From contig CANKYF010000017.1 in the NCBI GenBank assembly GCA_947487895.1, positions 1-64,000 of the forward strand: a stretch of DNA of 64,000 bases, given 5' to 3'. A model generated the notes under the pieces. That model worked only from the letters and a program-made list of their open reading frames with translations, made no database searches and was not told the origin of the DNA. Positions 43,360 to 52,501 of this stretch are shown one piece after another. The stretch comes from an uncultured Flavobacteriaceae bacterium. Lineage in GTDB: Bacteria > Bacteroidota > Bacteroidia > Flavobacteriales > Flavobacteriaceae. The first letter of the stretch is position 1; each line of letters opens with the position of its first letter. The position numbers and the translations under genes were made by a program.

Positions 43360-44610
43360 ATGTTAAAAAAAATCATTGTTTTTCTATTTTCATTGTACTT
43401 CTTTCAATTTGCAAATTGTCAATTAAACGAGGTAAATCCGCCAGATTATATTAAGACCATAAATTTTAGAGGCAGCACACCAGAAACCCAACTTCCAGTG
43501 CTAAGATTTGGTGAGCCTGTTGTTTTAGAATTTGATGCTTTAAATGGAAACGAGGATGATTACTATTATAAAATTCAGCATTGTAATTTTGATTGGACGC
43601 CTTCGGTTTTGGCTAAATCTGAATATTTAGATGGTTTTGATAATCAACGCATAAGAGATTATGAAAACTCATACAATACGCTTCAAATTTTTTCTCATTA
43701 CAAATTAACTATACCTAATCAATTTTCAAGACGTCTTAAAAAATCGGGTAATTATTTAATAAGTATTTTCAATAGTGATGATGAATTGGTGTTTTCAAGA
43801 AAATTTATGATATATGAAGATAAAGTAAATGTTGGTATTTCACTAAAACGCTCTAGAGATATTCAATGTATTGATACTAAACAACGTACTGAAATCATTA
43901 TAGCTCCCAGATCTATTCAATTAAACAACCCAATGCAAACCATAAAGACCCTTGTGGTTCAAAACAACAACTTAAATACGGCAATTTCAAACTTAAAACC
44001 ACAATATACTGTTGGCAATCAACTTATTTATAGATATGATACAGAAGCTAGTTTTTGGGGAGGTAACGAGTATTTGTATTTTGAAAACAAAGATGTTAGA
44101 GCTGCTGCTACAGGCGTACAACGTATAGAGTTAGAAGACTTATATCACAATTACCTATATACCAATCTGCAACGTAGTAATAGACCATATACTTATAATC
44201 CAGATATTAATGGTAATTATCTGATAACCAATGTCAATAATACAGATGTTAGCATAGAATCTGATTATGTTTGGGTACATTTCTCATTTCAACCTAATCA
44301 AGGTTTTGACACTTCGCAATCTGTTTTTGTTTATGGTAATTTTAATAATTACGCTATAAACGATATTAATAAAATGACCTATGATGCGTCTAAAAATATT
44401 TACACCAAAGCTATTTTGTTAAAGCAAGGGTTTTACAATTATAAATTTGTCACTCTAAATGATGACACTGTAAATGAAGGTATTATAAGCGGTAACTTTT
44501 ATCAAACCGAGAATAATTATAAAGTACTAGTATATTATAGAGATTTAGCAGGGAGATATGACAAGATAATTGGCATGGGAGAGGCCTCTTCTATAAACAT
44601 TAGCAATTAA
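43360..44610 (+). CDS. Type IX secretion system plug protein (DUF5103)
   Basis: 416 residues. Signal peptide ends near F-A-N-C-Q (about 21). Contains the DUF5103 / T9SS plug domain: Y-Y-Y-K-I-Q-H-C-N-F-D-W-T-P and S-R-K-F-M-I-Y-E-D-K. The C-terminal third resembles an early-set Ig-like fold (V-F-V-Y-G-N-F-N-N-Y). In the SprA translocon structure a protein of this family closes the pore on its periplasmic side. Fits with the T9SS sorting domain on the lyase at 12753. Confidence 0.88.
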   Translation: MLKKIIVFLFSLYFFQFANCQLNEVNPPDYIKTINFRGSTPETQLPVLRFGEPVVLEFDALNGNEDDYYYKIQHCNFDWTPSVLAKSEYLDGFDNQRIRDYENSYNTLQIFSHYKLTIPNQFSRRLKKSGNYLISIFNSDDELVFSRKFMIYEDKVNVGISLKRSRDIQCIDTKQRTEIIIAPRSIQLNNPMQTIKTLVVQNNNLNTAISNLKPQYTVGNQLIYRYDTEASFWGGNEYLYFENKDVRAAATGVQRIELEDLYHNYLYTNLQRSNRPYTYNPDINGNYLITNVNNTDVSIESDYVWVHFSFQPNQGFDTSQSVFVYGNFNNYAINDINKMTYDASKNIYTKAILLKQGFYNYKFVTLNDDTVNEGIISGNFYQTENNYKVLVYYRDLAGRYDKIIGMGEASSINISN

Positions 44611-44656
44611 AACAGGCATTTCACCTAGTTTTTTAAGTACTACAGTAAAAAATTAC

Positions 44657-44664
44657 TACTTTTG
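44657..44664 (+). promoter_or_regulatory. -7 box for apaG
   Basis: tacttttg fits TAnnTTTG, 32 bp before the apaG ATG. Confidence 0.5.
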
Positions 44665-44696
44665 CTTCCTAAATATACTATTTATCAGCTCCTAAC

Positions 44697-45083
44697 ATGG
44701 TTCAACAAGTAACTAAAGGCATTAAAATTTCGGTAGAAACCACTTTTGAAGGCTCGTTTTATAGAAACTATAAAATACAGTATGCTTTTGGATACAAAGT
44801 AACCATTGAAAACCAGAGCAAAGATTCGGTACAATTACAATCACGCCATTGGGAAATTTTAGATTCTTTAAACAATGAAGAAGTTGTTGATGGAGAAGGT
44901 GTTATTGGAAAAAAGCCTGTATTAAAACCGGGTGAATCTCATACTTATACTTCTGGTTGTTTACTAACCTCGCCTTTTGGTGCTATGCAAGGTTACTATA
45001 CCATGGTGAACTTTACTACTACAAAAAAATTCACTGTAGATATTCCTACTTTTAAGTTAAGTGCTCCTTTTGCTATAAATTAA
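44697..45083 (+). CDS. apaG: ApaG-domain protein
   Basis: 128 residues. The ApaG fibronectin-like fold: V-T-I-E-N-Q-S-K-D-S-V-Q-L-Q-S-R-H-W, G-E-G-V-I-G-K-K-P, L-K-P-G-E-S-H-T-Y-T-S-G-C and G-x-M-Q-G-Y-Y-T-M are all diagnostic. In proteobacteria it is linked to Co/Mg resistance; role in Bacteroidota unproven. Followed directly by the repeat array. Confidence 0.93.
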   Translation: MVQQVTKGIKISVETTFEGSFYRNYKIQYAFGYKVTIENQSKDSVQLQSRHWEILDSLNNEEVVDGEGVIGKKPVLKPGESHTYTSGCLLTSPFGAMQGYYTMVNFTTTKKFTVDIPTFKLSAPFAIN

Positions 45084-45104
45084 TATTAGAAACTTAACAA
45101 ATAT

Positions 45105-45266
45105 GCCCTCATTGTGAGGCACTGCATTGAGCTTGTCGAAATGAGAGCAGCGACGCAACAACCTCTTTAGTTTTCAGAAGAACTAAAAAAAGCCGTCAAT
45201 CGATCTAACAGATTCTCACAGTCACTTCGTCAAGCTCAGCGCATCGCGTACCTCCCTCAGAATGAC
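45105..45266. repeat. MITE-like unit U1 of the GTCATTGTGAGG family
   Basis: Begins gccctcattgtgagg and ends ctccctcagaatgac. Preceded by acttaacaaatat and followed by the 16-bp spacer gaaataacattaagaa, the same flanks as unit U3, which carries a gene. The interior includes aagaactaaaaaaagccgtc, which is shared with U4. Confidence 0.8.
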
Positions 45267-45282
45267 GAAATAACATTAAGAA

Positions 45283-45395
45283 GCCGTCATTATGAGGAAC
45301 GTAGTGACGTGACAATCTTTGTCTTTTAATAAGAACTAAAAAAATTAGTCAATCCATTTAAAAGATTCTTACGGTCGTACCTCCCTCAGAATGAC
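45283..45395. repeat. MITE-like unit U2
   Basis: 113 bp. Left arm gccgtcattatgaggaacgt...gacaatcttt, right arm aaagattcttacggtcgtac...cagaatgac; the arms form an imperfect inverted repeat of about 36 bp and enclose only a short A-rich centre. Confidence 0.8.
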
Positions 45396-45411
45396 ACGAC
45401 TTAACAAATAT

Positions 45412-45825
45412 GCCGTCATTGTGAGGAGCTCAGCGACGTAACAATCTCTTAATCCAAAAGAGTTAACCAAAATAAAACAACCAACCATCTGACAAATCTT
45501 TCCATTCGGAATTTTCTTTTTCAATAAGATCTATCTTTTTATATCGCTTATACTTTTTAATCTGCTTTTCTCTTTCAATAGTCATTTCTATTGAGTTAAA
45601 AGTTTCAAAATAAACTAACTTTTCACAATTGTATTTTGAAGCAAAACCTTTAAAAGTCTTCGATTTATGCTGATACATACGTTTTACTAAATCACTAGTT
45701 ACTCCAGTATATAAGACTGTATTATTCTTATTAGTAATAATGTAAATGTATGATTGTTTCATAAAAAGAAATTTGTAGCTTTTCAATTTAAAAGATTCCT
45801 ACGCTCGTACCTCGCTCAGAATGAC
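45412..45825 (-). mobile_element. Unit U3: repeat arms enclosing a GIY-YIG gene
   Basis: Left arm gccgtcattgtgaggagctc...acaatctctt (45412-45450) and right arm aaaagattcctacgctcgta...cagaatgac (about 45790-45825) match the two arms of U2, but a nuclease gene occupies the centre. 414 bp in all. It has the same upstream flank (acttaacaaatat) and downstream 16-bp spacer as U1. This is the arrangement expected of an autonomous element beside deletion derivatives. Confidence 0.65.
45463..45762 (-). CDS. GIY-YIG nuclease family protein inside a repeat unit
   Basis: 99 residues from the ATG at 45762 (an ATG at 45786 lies in repeat-derived sequence). The single domain: Y-I-Y-I-I-T-N and L-Y-T-G-V-T-S-D-L are the GIY-YIG strands, with R-M-Y-Q-H-K after and a later E-R-E-K-Q-I-K-K-Y-K-R (catalytic Glu region). 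Matches the short UvrC N-terminal-like UPF0213 type. It may cut DNA at the flanking palindromic repeats; this is inference. Its C-terminal W-K-D-L-S ends close to the left arm. Confidence 0.9.
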   Translation of the reverse strand: MKQSYIYIITNKNNTVLYTGVTSDLVKRMYQHKSKTFKGFASKYNCEKLVYFETFNSIEMTIEREKQIKKYKRYKKIDLIEKENSEWKDLSDGWLFYFG

Positions 45826-45841
45826 GAAATAACATTAAGAA

Positions 45842-45978
45842 GCCGTCATTGTGAGGAACGTAGTGACGTGACAATCTTTGTTTTTTAAGAAGAACTAAAA
45901 AAAGCCGTCAATCCATCTAACAGATTCTCACGGTCACTTCGTCAAGCTCAGCGCATCGCGTACCTCGCTCAGAATGAC
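45842..45978. repeat. MITE-like unit U4
   Basis: 137 bp. Left arm gccgtcattgtgaggaacg...gacaatctttg; right arm cagattctcacggtcacttc...cagaatgac. Shares the left half with U2 and the right half with U1. It ends 9 bp before the stop of the convergent-side gene at 45987. Confidence 0.8.
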
Positions 45979-45986
45979 GTCTCCAA

Positions 45987-46979
45987 TCAATTAATTCTAT
46001 GAAACCGAAAAACAGTACCATTTTGCTCCACATGAAAGAATTTACAATTAGAATAGTGCACAAACTTATAATCTAAACTGAAGTTAAAAGCATTATTTTC
46101 AACCTTAAAAATAGCGTCACAATCTACATTTCCGTAAGGAGAAAGTCTTCTAAAACGGTATTCTGAAGCATTTTCAGCTTCATGTAATTCAAACCAAGCA
46201 CCCGCAGCTATACCAGAGAGCCACTGTGCATTTTCATGAACACCTTCAGCCTGTTTAGGTTGCAGAGTCCCTACTAAATTCACTTTATGACCTTTCAATC
46301 TATCCAAGAAATAGCTTAGGTTTTCACTTTTTTGTGAACCAGTAAATTTTGAAATATCTCCAGTTTCTGACACCTCATAAGGATAATTTTCAGTATCTGC
46401 TAACAGTACATTCCCCACTGTACTTGGTGTAAACCATTTAGACTTTATAAGTTGTTTCTTAATCTTAGCATTGGTTACAGAAGCTATTAAACTATCGGTT
46501 ACAAAACGAGCACAATTACAAGCATCTTTAACAAACGCCGCATAACGTATAAAATGTTGCTCTTGCATTTTCGTTATGTGTGTTCTTGCTTTTTTATAAT
46601 CAACGGCATTACAAACAGATGCCACCAATTTACCATCTCCATGAGTGAGTTTAGGATGTGTGCTTAAAAACTCTAGAATATCATTAAGGTTTTTAATCTT
46701 ATCGTTTTCAATAGTTGCTTTTATAGGAAAATGCAATTCGTTATCGGTATCACTCCCACGAACGCGACCATTTGGTTCTGGGGTGATGTAACGTCCAAAA
46801 TCATGATATTCTAAAACTCCCGTTTCTTTATCTATTAAAACCAATGCTGCATGACCAGCCCTCAAGTAGTCCTTTTTACCTATACCAATAAATCTTAAAA
46901 AGGGAGAATACCATTCATCAGCTACCATAACAATGGTTTCAGGATAGGCCAATGTTAAAATAATACCTGTATTATTCAT
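45987..46979 (-). CDS. DUF6695-like protein, coupled to an NRDE protein
   Basis: 330 residues, no signal peptide. Conserved parts include E-Y-H-D-F-G-R-Y-I-T-P, G-R-V-R-G-S-D-T-D-N-E-L, N-C-A-R-F-V-T-D-S-L and W-F-T-P-S-T-V-G-N-V. The H-x(n)-N-C-A-R pattern recalls a papain-like or LRAT/NlpC-like Cys-His arrangement, but I know the family only as DUF6695 of unknown function. Its start overlaps the NRDE gene end by 8 bp, so they are made together. Confidence 0.78.
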   Translation of the reverse strand: MNNTGIILTLAYPETIVMVADEWYSPFLRFIGIGKKDYLRAGHAALVLIDKETGVLEYHDFGRYITPEPNGRVRGSDTDNELHFPIKATIENDKIKNLNDILEFLSTHPKLTHGDGKLVASVCNAVDYKKARTHITKMQEQHFIRYAAFVKDACNCARFVTDSLIASVTNAKIKKQLIKSKWFTPSTVGNVLLADTENYPYEVSETGDISKFTGSQKSENLSYFLDRLKGHKVNLVGTLQPKQAEGVHENAQWLSGIAAGAWFELHEAENASEYRFRRLSPYGNVDCDAIFKVENNAFNFSLDYKFVHYSNCKFFHVEQNGTVFRFHRIN

Positions 46980-47697
46980 TAACTATTTGGGGTAAGCTTA
47001 ACATTTGATTTGCTATAATACCATCTTGTAGATTTTCATAACTCATATAAACAGCATCACCAATTTTTTTAACTTGAGTAATACTGGTTGTTTTCACAAA
47101 ACCCCTATCCATTATCACACCATAATTACTATTACCAGCTCCTGCTTCTTTATGAAATTCAAGTAACGATTCAGCATTTAAGTTCTTTTTCAACTTAAAA
47201 TCATTAAACCATTGCAAACGTTCGGTTTTCATTTTTTGATTATACAACGTTGAAGACGACCAAACTTTAGGTTCAAAAGGTAATCTTGAAAAATGCTTTT
47301 TACTTCCATCCCAAACCAATTCAAAAAACTGTAAACTGTTATTCCAGTCTATTATAACCATAGTAAATGGTTCTATATCGTTTAGATTGTAAGCTTCAAT
47401 TTCATCTACAATTGCACTAGCAACCATAAAATCTTTTGCTACTACGCCTCTGCTCTTTCTATATTCAGCTTTTCTTTCATGAATTTCAAACCCGCCATTA
47501 AGCACACAAACTAGCCTGTTTTGTTCACTAACACCAATCCATGTGCCTCCAGATAACTTATCTTTTGGATATAAGGCATTAACACCATTAATATCATAAA
47601 AATCTGGAGTTAGAGATATTCTATTAGGGGCTTCATCTCTATTTGATGTTAAAACAAAATCGTTATTCCCTTTATAAGTTATTGTTACGGTACACAT
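46972..47697 (-). CDS. NRDE/TANGO2 family protein
   Basis: 241 residues starting M-C-T-V-T-I-T-Y at 47697; a longer in-frame start at 47745 would hide the Cys2 that is conserved as an Ntn-hydrolase-like nucleophile. The N-R-D-E motif occurs in L-T-S-N-R-D-E-A (about 18-25), followed by G-G-T-W-I-G and N-G-G-F. Eukaryotic TANGO2 relatives concern lipid/haem handling; bacterial role unknown. Confidence 0.9.
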   Translation of the reverse strand: MCTVTITYKGNNDFVLTSNRDEAPNRISLTPDFYDINGVNALYPKDKLSGGTWIGVSEQNRLVCVLNGGFEIHERKAEYRKSRGVVAKDFMVASAIVDEIEAYNLNDIEPFTMVIIDWNNSLQFFELVWDGSKKHFSRLPFEPKVWSSSTLYNQKMKTERLQWFNDFKLKKNLNAESLLEFHKEAGAGNSNYGVIMDRGFVKTTSITQVKKIGDAVYMSYENLQDGIIANQMLSLPQIVNE

Positions 47698-47925
47698 GTA
47701 TTTTGTAGTCTTAATACAAAGTACCAACTTACAAAAAATAAACAATTAAGCAGGCAAATCATTTTACTTTAAATCAAGTTTACACAATTAAGAAACCACA
47801 ATTTATACTTCAAACACTATTTTAAACTTATATATTAAAACAAAAAAACAACAAAATTGAAAAAATTAACGTCTTTTTAATTATTTAACCCATTATTTAC
47901 AATTTAAATATTCTTAGATTTGCAG

Positions 47926-47933
47926 TCTATTCA
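47926..47933 (+). promoter_or_regulatory. -7 box for pruA
   Basis: tagatttg fits TAnnTTTG, 31 bp before the pruA ATG. Confidence 0.55.
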
Positions 47934-47964
47934 TTAAAAATTTTTTAACAAAAACACATAAATC

Positions 47965-49599
47965 ATGGGAAAAGGCTTTTTTAATGTTCCTATTGCGGTT
48001 AATGAACCCGTAAAAGAGTATGCTCCAGGATCTCCTGAGCGTGAAGCTGTTTTACAAGCTTATAAAGACATGTTTAATAGTAAAATTAACGTGCCTTTAT
48101 ATATAAATGGTGAATATATTGATACTGGAAACACCAGAACCATGTCTCCTCCTCATGACCATCAGCATATTGTTGGCTCTTACCATTTAGCAGAACAACA
48201 TCATATTGATTACGCCATAAGCACTGCTTTAGAAGCTAGAAAAACTTGGTCTCAAACACCATGGGAACAACGTGCTGCTATCTTTTTAAAAGCTGCTGAG
48301 TTAATTGCTGATCCGTACAGAGCTAAAATTAATGCTGCCACTATGATTGCGCAATCAAAAACTATTCACCAAGCTGAGATTGATGCTGCCTGTGAGTTTA
48401 TAGATTTCTTGCGTTTTAATGTGCAATTTATGACAGATATTTATGCTGAACAGCCTGAAAGCACCAGCGATTCTTGGAATAGGGTTGAGTATCGTCCGCT
48501 AGAAGGTTTCACTTATGCTGTAACCCCTTTTAACTTTACAGCTATTGCGGGTAACTTACCTGCCTGTATGGCTTTAATGGGAAATGTGGTAGTTTGGAAA
48601 CCAAGTGATAGTCAAGTATATTCAGCTAAAGTTATCATGGATGTTTTTGAAGAAGCGGGCGTACCCCCTGGAGTCATCAACGTAGTTTTTGGTGAGCCTG
48701 TGATGATTACAAATACTGTTTTAGCAAGTCCTGATTTTTCTGGCTTACATTTTACTGGCTCTACATTTATTTTTAAAGAACTTTGGAAACAAATAGGTAC
48801 TAACATTCATAACTACAAAACCTACCCAAAGATTGTTGGAGAAACTGGTGGTAAAGATTTTATAATTGCGCATGCATCTGCAAATCCAAAACAAGTGGCA
48901 ACTGCTATTTCTAGAGGGGCTTTTGAATTTCAAGGGCAAAAATGTAGTGCAGCTTCCAGAGTATATATTGCAAAAAGTATTTGGGCTGAAGTTAAAACAC
49001 TCCTAATAGCAGATATAGAATCTTTTAAAATGGGATCTCCTGAAGATATGAGCAACTTTATTACTGCTGTAATTCACGAAGGCTCATTTGATAAATTGGC
49101 TAAATATATAGATCAAGCTAAAGCAGATAAAGACGTTGAAATTATTGCTGGCGGGAACTATAACAAAAGTAAAGGCTACTTTATTGAGCCAACAGTTTTG
49201 GTTGCCAAAGATCCGAAATACACTACCATGTGTACAGAATTATTTGGACCCGTAGTGACAATTTATGTATATGAAGATGATGCTTATACAGAAACACTTA
49301 AACTGGTAGACAGCACAAGTGATTATGCTCTAACTGGCGCTATAATTTCTACTGATAGATATGCTATAGTTGAAGCCACTAATATTTTACAAAATAGTGC
49401 AGGTAACTTCTATATTAATGATAAACCAACTGGAGCCGTTGTTGGTCAACAACCATTTGGTGGTGCAAGAGCTTCTGGAACTAATGATAAAGCGGGAAGT
49501 GCTCAAAACTTATTAAGATGGGTATCTCCTAGATTAATAAAAGAAACATTTGTAACTCCTACGGATTATAGGTATCCGTTTTTAGGGAATAAGCTATAA
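47965..49599 (+). CDS. pruA: L-glutamate gamma-semialdehyde (P5C) dehydrogenase
   Basis: 544 residues. Oxidises P5C to glutamate with NAD in proline breakdown. An aldehyde dehydrogenase fold of the P5CDH group: N-F-T-A-I-A-G-N-L, G-E-T-G-G-K-D-F (catalytic-side Glu), Q-G-Q-K-C-S-A-A-S-R (catalytic Cys about 327), and G-Q-Q-P-F-G-G-A-R-A-S-G-T-N. Own promoter and terminator. Proline dehydrogenase is not in the window. Confidence 0.96.
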   Translation: MGKGFFNVPIAVNEPVKEYAPGSPEREAVLQAYKDMFNSKINVPLYINGEYIDTGNTRTMSPPHDHQHIVGSYHLAEQHHIDYAISTALEARKTWSQTPWEQRAAIFLKAAELIADPYRAKINAATMIAQSKTIHQAEIDAACEFIDFLRFNVQFMTDIYAEQPESTSDSWNRVEYRPLEGFTYAVTPFNFTAIAGNLPACMALMGNVVVWKPSDSQVYSAKVIMDVFEEAGVPPGVINVVFGEPVMITNTVLASPDFSGLHFTGSTFIFKELWKQIGTNIHNYKTYPKIVGETGGKDFIIAHASANPKQVATAISRGAFEFQGQKCSAASRVYIAKSIWAEVKTLLIADIESFKMGSPEDMSNFITAVIHEGSFDKLAKYIDQAKADKDVEIIAGGNYNKSKGYFIEPTVLVAKDPKYTTMCTELFGPVVTIYVYEDDAYTETLKLVDSTSDYALTGAIISTDRYAIVEATNILQNSAGNFYINDKPTGAVVGQQPFGGARASGTNDKAGSAQNLLRWVSPRLIKETFVTPTDYRYPFLGNKL

Positions 49600-49743
49600 T
49601 TACAATAAATTCACTAAAGAGATTCAATATTAATTTGATTTCTTTTTTTTGTGAATAAATAAATCTGCAGCTCACATAGTATAAAAATAGCCGCTAGTTC
49701 TTTCAGAAATATAATTGTGCTAACAAAACATTTAACATCTTTA

Positions 49744-49776
49744 TAAACCCATCATTATTTGATGGGTTTATTTTTT
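49744..49776 (+). terminator. Terminator after pruA
   Basis: The stem taaacccatc/gatgggttta is followed by six T. It ends about 170 bp after the pruA stop; nothing else is visible in 49600-49743. Confidence 0.8.
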
Positions 49777-49856
49777 CAATTAAATTTGAAATAAATGTCC
49801 CCTTTTAATTTTTAATACACGTCTTAATAATATAACATTTAAAAAACTTTATAATT

Positions 49857-50204
49857 ATGAAAGAATTTATGATGATTTTCATTGGAGCTGATTACACAGA
49901 TTTGGGATTATCCCCAGAAGATTTACAAAACAGAATGAGTAAATGGTTTGCCTGGAATGACAAAATGGAAAAAGAAGGTGTTGTAGTTAGTGGTAATGCA
50001 CTTACTCCGCAAATAAGACGTGTAGTTGGAGCCAATAGAACAGTAACAGATTTAACATCAGCAGAAGTGAAAGAAATTGTTGGAGGTTATTATTTAGTAA
50101 AGGCTAACAATTTTGATGACGTACAAAAAATTGCTCAAGACTATCCAGATTATGATTTAGGAGGCACTGTAGAAATTCGTGAAATTATGGTGTTTGATCA
50201 ATAA
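49857..50204 (+). CDS. YCII/DGPF-domain protein
   Basis: 115 residues. YCII-like alpha-beta barrel: M-M-I-F-I-G-A-D, W-x-A-W-N-D-K-M-E-K-E-G-V-V, and G-G-Y-Y-L-V-K-A-N. The DGPF subgroup is typically encoded beside ECF sigma factors of the ECF42 kind. The stop overlaps the sigma gene start (taatg). Confidence 0.92.
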   Translation: MKEFMMIFIGADYTDLGLSPEDLQNRMSKWFAWNDKMEKEGVVVSGNALTPQIRRVVGANRTVTDLTSAEVKEIVGGYYLVKANNFDDVQKIAQDYPDYDLGGTVEIREIMVFDQ

Positions 50205-51448
50205 TGGAATCTAAACTTATAGACCATCTTTTTCGCTATCATAGCGGAAAGATGGTTTCTGTATTAACTAAAATATTCGGTTTATCTAACTTAGACATTA
50301 TTGAAGATGCGGTTCAAGACACCTTCATAAAAGCTAGTATTTCTTGGAGACAAAAACAACCTGACAACCCTGAAGCTTGGTTAACACAAGCCGCTAAAAA
50401 TAGGGTCATTGATATTTTCAGAAAACTAAAAACAGAGCAAAAACACCTTCCAAATATCAATCAAGGAACGAACGCTATTGCTATAAATGATCTGTTTTTA
50501 GATTCTGAAATTGAAGATGCACAATTGCGCATGATTTTTACTGCTTGTCACCCTAAATTAGATTCTAGAGATCGTATTTCTTTCGCCTTAAAAACTGTAT
50601 CTGGTTTTAGTATCAAAGAAATATCTTCAGCATTACTTACCAAAGAAGAAACCGTAAAAAAACGCCTTTCTAGAGCTCGCAAAACCATTCAGAAGAAAGG
50701 ATTAAAGTTTAAAATTCCACAAGGAAAATCACTCCCTGAACGCTTAGAAAGTGTTATGGAAGTGTTGTATTTAATATTTAATGAAGGGTTTCATTCCAAT
50801 AAAAAAGAAATTTTAATACGAAAAGAATTGTGTGGTGAGGCACTTAGATTAACACAATTACTGCTAAAAAAACCACTCACTAGAACACCAGATGTATATG
50901 CACTATGTGCACTAATGTGCTTCCATTCATCTCGACTAGAAAGTAAAACTACCACTGGTAACACTATACAAGATTTAAAAACACAAGATAGAAGTAAATG
51001 GTATTTCCCTCTAATTAAATTAGGAAATGCTATGATGAACAAAGCTGTTGAAACCAAAGAACTATCCTGCTATCATTATGAGGCAGCCATAGCTTCTGAA
51101 CATATTTGTTCTAAAACATTTGAAGACACTAATTGGGATAAAATTCTGTATTGGTATGAATGCTTAAATGCGTTACAACCTATGCCGTCAAATCTATTAA
51201 CCATGGCTGTTGTTTGCATTCAAAATAACAAGTTAGAAATTGCTGAAAAATATTTTGACCAACTCTCTCATGAAAATTTTGAATCTAGAGCCTATCTATA
51301 TTATGGGGCTTTGTCAGATTACTATTATGCGTTAGGCAATCTAACTAAAGCCCTCATTAACATTGATTTTGCAATAAACGCAGTGAATAATACTCTTGAA
51401 AAAGAGCATCTACTAAAAAAGAAAGCTCAACTTACTGCGTTACAGTAA
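50204..51448 (+). CDS. ECF42-type sigma factor with long C-terminal TPR-like extension
   Basis: 414 residues. Sigma region 2 (A-V-Q-D-T-F-I-K-A, N-P-E-A-W-L-T-Q-A-A-K-N) and region 4 (K-T-V-S-G-F-S-I-K-E-I-S-S-A-L, E-E-T-V-K-K-R-L-S-R-A-R) occupy about 1-180. The rest is a helical DUF6596/TPR-like tail with no anti-sigma gene nearby; known ECF42 members are controlled through that tail. It probably transcribes its own YCII operon. The signal is unknown. Confidence 0.92.
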   Translation: MESKLIDHLFRYHSGKMVSVLTKIFGLSNLDIIEDAVQDTFIKASISWRQKQPDNPEAWLTQAAKNRVIDIFRKLKTEQKHLPNINQGTNAIAINDLFLDSEIEDAQLRMIFTACHPKLDSRDRISFALKTVSGFSIKEISSALLTKEETVKKRLSRARKTIQKKGLKFKIPQGKSLPERLESVMEVLYLIFNEGFHSNKKEILIRKELCGEALRLTQLLLKKPLTRTPDVYALCALMCFHSSRLESKTTTGNTIQDLKTQDRSKWYFPLIKLGNAMMNKAVETKELSCYHYEAAIASEHICSKTFEDTNWDKILYWYECLNALQPMPSNLLTMAVVCIQNNKLEIAEKYFDQLSHENFESRAYLYYGALSDYYYALGNLTKALINIDFAINAVNNTLEKEHLLKKKAQLTALQ

Positions 51449-51537
51449 TAACTTTTAATCTGTCTTCTTTTTTTATCTCAAATTTTAATTATCTTTCCAA
51501 TAAAATTACGGCATATTATTTGTGGTTTGGTTTGCAT

Positions 51538-52500
51538 ATGAAAAATCTTCTATTCCTTTTTACTATAATTCCTGTTCTTGCTTTTGGTCAAGCAAATAAA
51601 CTATACCGTAAAGCTCAAAGAACTATAGATCCAGTTGAAAAAATTAAATTTTTAGATGAAGCCATAAAATTAGATATTAATCATTTAGATGCTTATTTCC
51701 TTAGAGCACTGACTAAAAATGATATAGGTGACTACAGTGGTGCTATTGTAGATTATTCTAAAATAGTTGCAACAAAACCAGATGCAGATTCTTATTTTAA
51801 CAGGGGCAATTCAAGGTTTAGCTTAAAAGATTTAGAAGGAGCCAGAAACGATTATGCTAAAGCTTATGAATTAGATCCAAGTTTTTTAGAACCTTTGTAT
51901 AGTTTGGCTTGCGTAAAATATGATTTAGAAGAGTATAAAAGTGCTATTCAAGACTTTAACAAAGTATTAAAAATTGCGCCAAATTCCCCTAATGTTTATA
52001 TGCTTAGAGCCGCTTGCTATAAAAGTTTAGAGTTGCCAAAAAAGGCATTAGAAGACTACACTATTGCTATCTATATTTCACCAAATGCAAATACCTACTA
52101 CAACCGTGGTGTCTTTTATATGGATGTTAATTATTATGCAAAAGCCAATAGAGATTTAACGAAATCTATTCGTTTAAATAACAATAATACGTTTGCACAT
52201 TTTTACAGAGGCGCCTCTTTTTTACTTTTAGGAAAATATGATAAAGCTGTTGAAGACTTTTCAAATGCCTTAAAATTAGATTCGTTAGATTTTGATGCGT
52301 ATTTAGGTTTGGCTTTAACCTATTATAAAATGAACAATCTTTCTAAAGCAAAAGAGTTTTTAGATAAAGCTAAAAATATACTCAACCCGGAAAACAGTCT
52401 CGAATCTATTAATATTTATGAAAACACCTATTGGTTTCAAAACCAATATTACTTTTTTAAAAATAATGTAGAGTCTTTAGAAAAAACCACTAAAAATTAG
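51538..52500 (+). CDS. Exported TPR-repeat protein
   Basis: 320 residues from the ATG at 51538 (an upstream in-frame ATG at 51520 gives a non-signal start). Signal peptide ends A-F-G-Q-A. At least seven TPR units follow (for example N-R-G-N-S-R-F-S-L-K-D-L-E-G-A, Y-Y-N-R-G-V-F-Y-M-D). Periplasmic scaffold role inferred. Ends 1 bp from the convergent rsmG stop. Confidence 0.88.
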   Translation: MKNLLFLFTIIPVLAFGQANKLYRKAQRTIDPVEKIKFLDEAIKLDINHLDAYFLRALTKNDIGDYSGAIVDYSKIVATKPDADSYFNRGNSRFSLKDLEGARNDYAKAYELDPSFLEPLYSLACVKYDLEEYKSAIQDFNKVLKIAPNSPNVYMLRAACYKSLELPKKALEDYTIAIYISPNANTYYNRGVFYMDVNYYAKANRDLTKSIRLNNNNTFAHFYRGASFLLLGKYDKAVEDFSNALKLDSLDFDAYLGLALTYYKMNNLSKAKEFLDKAKNILNPENSLESINIYENTYWFQNQYYFFKNNVESLEKTTKN

Positions 52501-52501
52501 A

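Noticed and set aside
45105-45978. CRISPR array
   Set aside because: Units are long, palindromic, of different lengths and not separated by unique spacers of uniform size; no cas genes nearby.
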